DNA of 8,184 bases from an uncultured Nitrospinaceae bacterium (lineage in GTDB: Bacteria > Nitrospinota > Nitrospinia > Nitrospinales > VA-1), in the NCBI GenBank assembly GCA_938073925.1, contig CALJGH010000095.1:1-8184 (forward strand). The letters run 5' to 3'. The number at the start of each line of letters is the position of its first letter. Position 1 is the first letter of the stretch. The notes under the pieces were generated by a model. It saw only the letters and a list, made by a program, of their open reading frames with translations, made no database searches and was not told where the DNA came from. Position numbers and translations under genes: made by a program. This document shows, one piece after another, positions 6,036 through 8,184 of this stretch.

Positions 6036-7667
6036 GTGAATAAAAAGAAAAATGGTAAAAAAGTAAAATATATATTTGTAACTGGGGGTGTGCTCTCTTC
6101 TCTGGGAAAAGGAATTGCTGCTTCTTCCATAGGGAGTCTGCTTGAGTGTTCGGGGCTCAAAATAACCATTTTAAAATTGGACCCCTATATCAATATTGAT
6201 CCTGGAACGATGAACCCGTTTCAACATGGAGAAGTCTATGTTACCGATGATGGAGCAGAAACGGATCTGGATCTCGGGCATTACGAGAGATTTACTCACG
6301 CAAAAATGCGTCGTGCGAATAATGTTACAGCGGGTAAAATTTATCATAACGTGATTCAAAAAGAACGAAAAGGCGAGTATTTAGGGGCAACAGTTCAAGT
6401 TATCCCGCATATTACGGATGAAATAAAAACCTACATCCAAAATGTAGGGGATGGAGTAGATGTTGTTATTTGTGAAATTGGCGGGACGGTGGGTGATATT
6501 GAAAGTCTTCCATTTCTCGAAGCGATACGCCAATTCCGATTTGATGTAAAACCGAAAGATGTTTTGTATGTTCATCTGACTCTGGTTCCGTATATAAAAA
6601 CTTCCGATGAATTAAAAACCAAGCCCACTCAGCACAGTGTTCAAAAACTAAGGGAGATCGGTATTCAACCTGATGTTCTGCTTTGCCGTACAGAAAAAAG
6701 CTTGTCGCAATCCATAAAAAATAAAATTGCTTTATTTTGCAGTGTTGATGCGAAATCGGTTATCACCGCCATGGATGTCAGTTCTATTTATGAAGTTCCC
6801 TTGAGTCTCGAGAAGGAGGGTTTGGCGGAAATCATTCTTGAAAAATTGGGGATGAAAGTAAAGCAACCCGATCTGGAACGGTGGGAAAAGATTAATAAAG
6901 TTCTTCAGAAACCGAACGGAGAAGTCAAGATTGGCATCGTTGGAAAATATGTAGACCTCAAAGAATCTTATAAAAGTCTCACCGAAGCTTTGATTCATGG
7001 TGGAATAGGAAATAAGGTAACCGTTAAATTTAATTGGATTGATGCTGAAGGACTGGAAAAGGAAGATGGCCTAAAACAATTGGCGGATTGTGATGGGGTT
7101 CTTGTGCCTGGAGGGTTTGGTGATCGTGGGATAGAGGGAAAGATCAATGCCGTACAATATGCACGTGAAAACAAGGTTCCTTATTTTGGTATCTGTTTGG
7201 GAATGCATTGTGCGGCGATTGAGTTTGCGCGGCATGTTGCAAACTTGAAGAATGCTAACAGCTCGGAATTTTCAACCACATCCCCTTACTTGGTTATTGA
7301 TCTTCTACCCGATCAAAATGCAGATGGAGATATGGGTGGGACTATGCGACTCGGGGAGTATCCGTGTCAATTGAGAAAAAAATCCAATGCCTATAATGCC
7401 TATGGAAAGCGTGAGATAGAGGAGAGGCACCGTCATCGTTATGAGTTTAATAATATGTATCGCATCCAGATGGAGGAAGCTGGACTCAAAATCAGCGGTT
7501 TGTCTCCCAATGGTAATCTAGTGGAAATTGTTGAATTGGAAGATCACCCTTGGTTTCTGGCGGGCCAATTTCATCCGGAGTTTAAATCTTCACCGATGAG
7601 CCCCCATCCCTTATTTAGGGATTTCATTTCATCTTCCTTGAAATTTCAAAAGAGTAATCATAAATAA
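6036..7667 (+). CDS. pyrG: CTP synthase (glutamine hydrolysing)
   Basis: Makes CTP from UTP, ATP and glutamine, the last step of de novo pyrimidine nucleotide synthesis, in the cytoplasm. The 543-residue product is full length with a GTG start. The N-terminal amidoligase domain (about 10-275) has KYIFVTGGVLSSLGKG (11-26) with its P-loop-like ATP site, KLDPYINIDPGTM (47-59), HGEVYVTDDGAETDLDLGHY (64-83), CEIGGTVGDIES (146-157) and KTKPTQHSV (194-202). The class I glutamine amidotransferase domain (about 297-535) has the oxyanion motif VPGGFGDRG (357-365), the nucleophile in FGICLGMH (C387) and the catalytic His-Glu in QFHPEF (H513, E515). EERHRHRYEFN (462-472) is also typical. Nothing is missing. 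It sits 17 bp behind kdsB and ends 3 bp from the terminus of the convergent remnant. kdsA, a frequent next gene in this arrangement, is not present. Confidence 0.98.
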   Translation: MNKKKNGKKVKYIFVTGGVLSSLGKGIAASSIGSLLECSGLKITILKLDPYINIDPGTMNPFQHGEVYVTDDGAETDLDLGHYERFTHAKMRRANNVTAGKIYHNVIQKERKGEYLGATVQVIPHITDEIKTYIQNVGDGVDVVICEIGGTVGDIESLPFLEAIRQFRFDVKPKDVLYVHLTLVPYIKTSDELKTKPTQHSVQKLREIGIQPDVLLCRTEKSLSQSIKNKIALFCSVDAKSVITAMDVSSIYEVPLSLEKEGLAEIILEKLGMKVKQPDLERWEKINKVLQKPNGEVKIGIVGKYVDLKESYKSLTEALIHGGIGNKVTVKFNWIDAEGLEKEDGLKQLADCDGVLVPGGFGDRGIEGKINAVQYARENKVPYFGICLGMHCAAIEFARHVANLKNANSSEFSTTSPYLVIDLLPDQNADGDMGGTMRLGEYPCQLRKKSNAYNAYGKREIEERHRHRYEFNNMYRIQMEEAGLKISGLSPNGNLVEIVELEDHPWFLAGQFHPEFKSSPMSPHPLFRDFISSSLKFQKSNHK

Positions 7668-7670
7668 AGA

Positions 7671-7817
7671 TTATTTCGCAGGCATTTTATAGCGCTTTTT
7701 ATATGTTTTGACTCGCTTCAGGGTCTGGTCTTTAGTGTCTCACTTATTTACTCTTAGCCAATCGATGGCAAGTTTCTCCGCGATAATTTCCCCAATAAAC
7801 GCTAGACAGTATAAAGT
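7671..7817 (-). pseudogene. Coding-looking remnant of unknown identity behind the CBS gene
   Basis: On the minus strand, directly behind the CBS gene's final TAA and in the same frame, 48 codons read with only one interruption (TGA at 7740-7742) before a TAA at 7671-7673. The two parts are TLYCLAFIGEIIAEKLAIDW plus LRVNK, and DTKDQTLKRVKTYKKRY plus KMPAK. The first part looks helical and amphipathic, the second is basic. No start codon or ribosome site is evident. It could be a C-terminal extension of the CBS protein, the tail of a separate lost gene, or chance. I do not recognise the family. Confidence 0.3.
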
Positions 7818-8184
7818 TTAGGCCATAGATCGGATGACGTCGCGTTTGCCGATGATGCCCACGAGTTAACCGCCATCCAGAATGGGTAGGGTGTGAATGT
7901 CCTTTTCTGCCATTAGCGTGGTGAATTCATTGATCTCCGTATTAAGGTTAAAGAGGTAGCATGTTTGTTATAGATATCTTTCACAGTGGTTCCAGTTAAT
8001 TTTTTCACATCGGGTCCAAATTTCTTTTCGTTATCAACAAACAGTACCGCATCGAACAAAGCGATGAAGGTGGGGATATGAAGATTCATATTCTGCGCAA
8101 TCAAATCCCCTTGAATGACTACTCCAATGACGTTGATATTATAATCCCTGACAACGATAACGTTGAACCGATTTTCAATGAAAA
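7818..8184 (-). pseudogene. Broken CBS-domain-pair protein (runs off the right edge)
   Basis: The minus strand, entering from 8184, encodes FIENRFNVIVVRDYNINVIG and VVIQGDLIAQNMNLHIPTFI. This is the end of a first CBS motif (family form: G-L-P-V-V-D, then V-G-I-V-T-x-G-D-L) and the linker typical of small stand-alone CBS proteins. After TVKDIYNKHATSLTL one base is missing near 7942-7951. In the shifted frame the second CBS domain continues as NTEINEFTTLMAEKDIHTLP, ILDGG, a TAA at 7866-7868 where the family usually has Lys or another residue, then LVGIIGKRDVIRSMA and a natural-looking TAA at 7818-7820. CBS pairs bind adenosyl ligands and regulate attached or partner proteins. With one frameshift and one stop the reading is broken; sequencing error is an alternative. 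The N-terminus is outside the window. Confidence 0.8.

Noticed and set aside
7668..7800. kdsA or another Kdo-pathway gene after pyrG
   Set aside because: The plus strand here has no open frame or KdsA motif; the only coding-like signal is on the minus strand.
1..8184. CRISPR array, insertion sequence, prophage or defence island
   Set aside because: No regularly spaced repeats, transposase or integrase motifs, or terminal inverted repeats were seen on either strand.

Overview
The window looks like chromosomal DNA of a Gram-negative bacterium. It carries a Kdo-activation gene (kdsB), an outer-membrane-type lipoprotein and an initiating sugar-phosphate transferase, all of which imply an LPS or capsule-bearing outer membrane. 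Base composition is moderately AT-rich. Start sites use ATG and GTG, with good Shine-Dalgarno motifs for only some genes. The gene styles (short-type CysE, NifS-like desulfurase, CBS protein of the type common in Deltaproteobacteria-like lineages, kdsB-pyrG pair) would fit a Nitrospinota or Deltaproteobacteria-like organism. That placement is inference and is not decided by the sequence.

Layout. 1-369: the tail of an unidentified protein (open from the window edge to 107), then a decayed LuxR/GerE-type helix-turn-helix gene with two in-frame TAA codons. 370-2397: a promoter, then cysE (serine acetyltransferase) and a cysteine desulfurase 43 bp downstream. Together they form a short sulfur unit: make O-acetylserine for cysteine synthesis, then strip sulfur from cysteine. 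2398-2583: an intergenic region with hairpins and a textbook sigma70 promoter (TTGACA, 17 bp, TATAAT). 2596-3597: a lipoprotein with an acidic low-complexity region, coiled coil and C-terminal TPRs, resembling CpoB/YbgF. 3598-3845: a gap with several stem-loops, one a probable terminator, and a C8 tract. 3846-7667: a tight three-gene run. It contains a polyprenyl-phosphate sugar phosphotransferase that overlaps kdsB by 11 bp, and pyrG, which follows kdsB after 17 bp. 7671-8184, minus strand: a CBS-domain gene broken by a frameshift and a stop, followed by a coding-looking remnant ending 3 bp from the end of pyrG.

How the genes work together. The 3846-7667 run serves envelope polysaccharide synthesis: the transferase starts lipid-linked glycan assembly, KdsB makes CMP-Kdo from CTP, and PyrG supplies the CTP. 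The kdsA that often follows pyrG is absent; the decayed convergent gene lies there instead.

I see no CRISPR array, transposase, tRNA, rRNA, defence system or other clearly new system. The most unusual aspect is that intact housekeeping genes are flanked on both sides by broken regulatory or sensor genes, which means either real local gene decay or consensus errors in the sequence.
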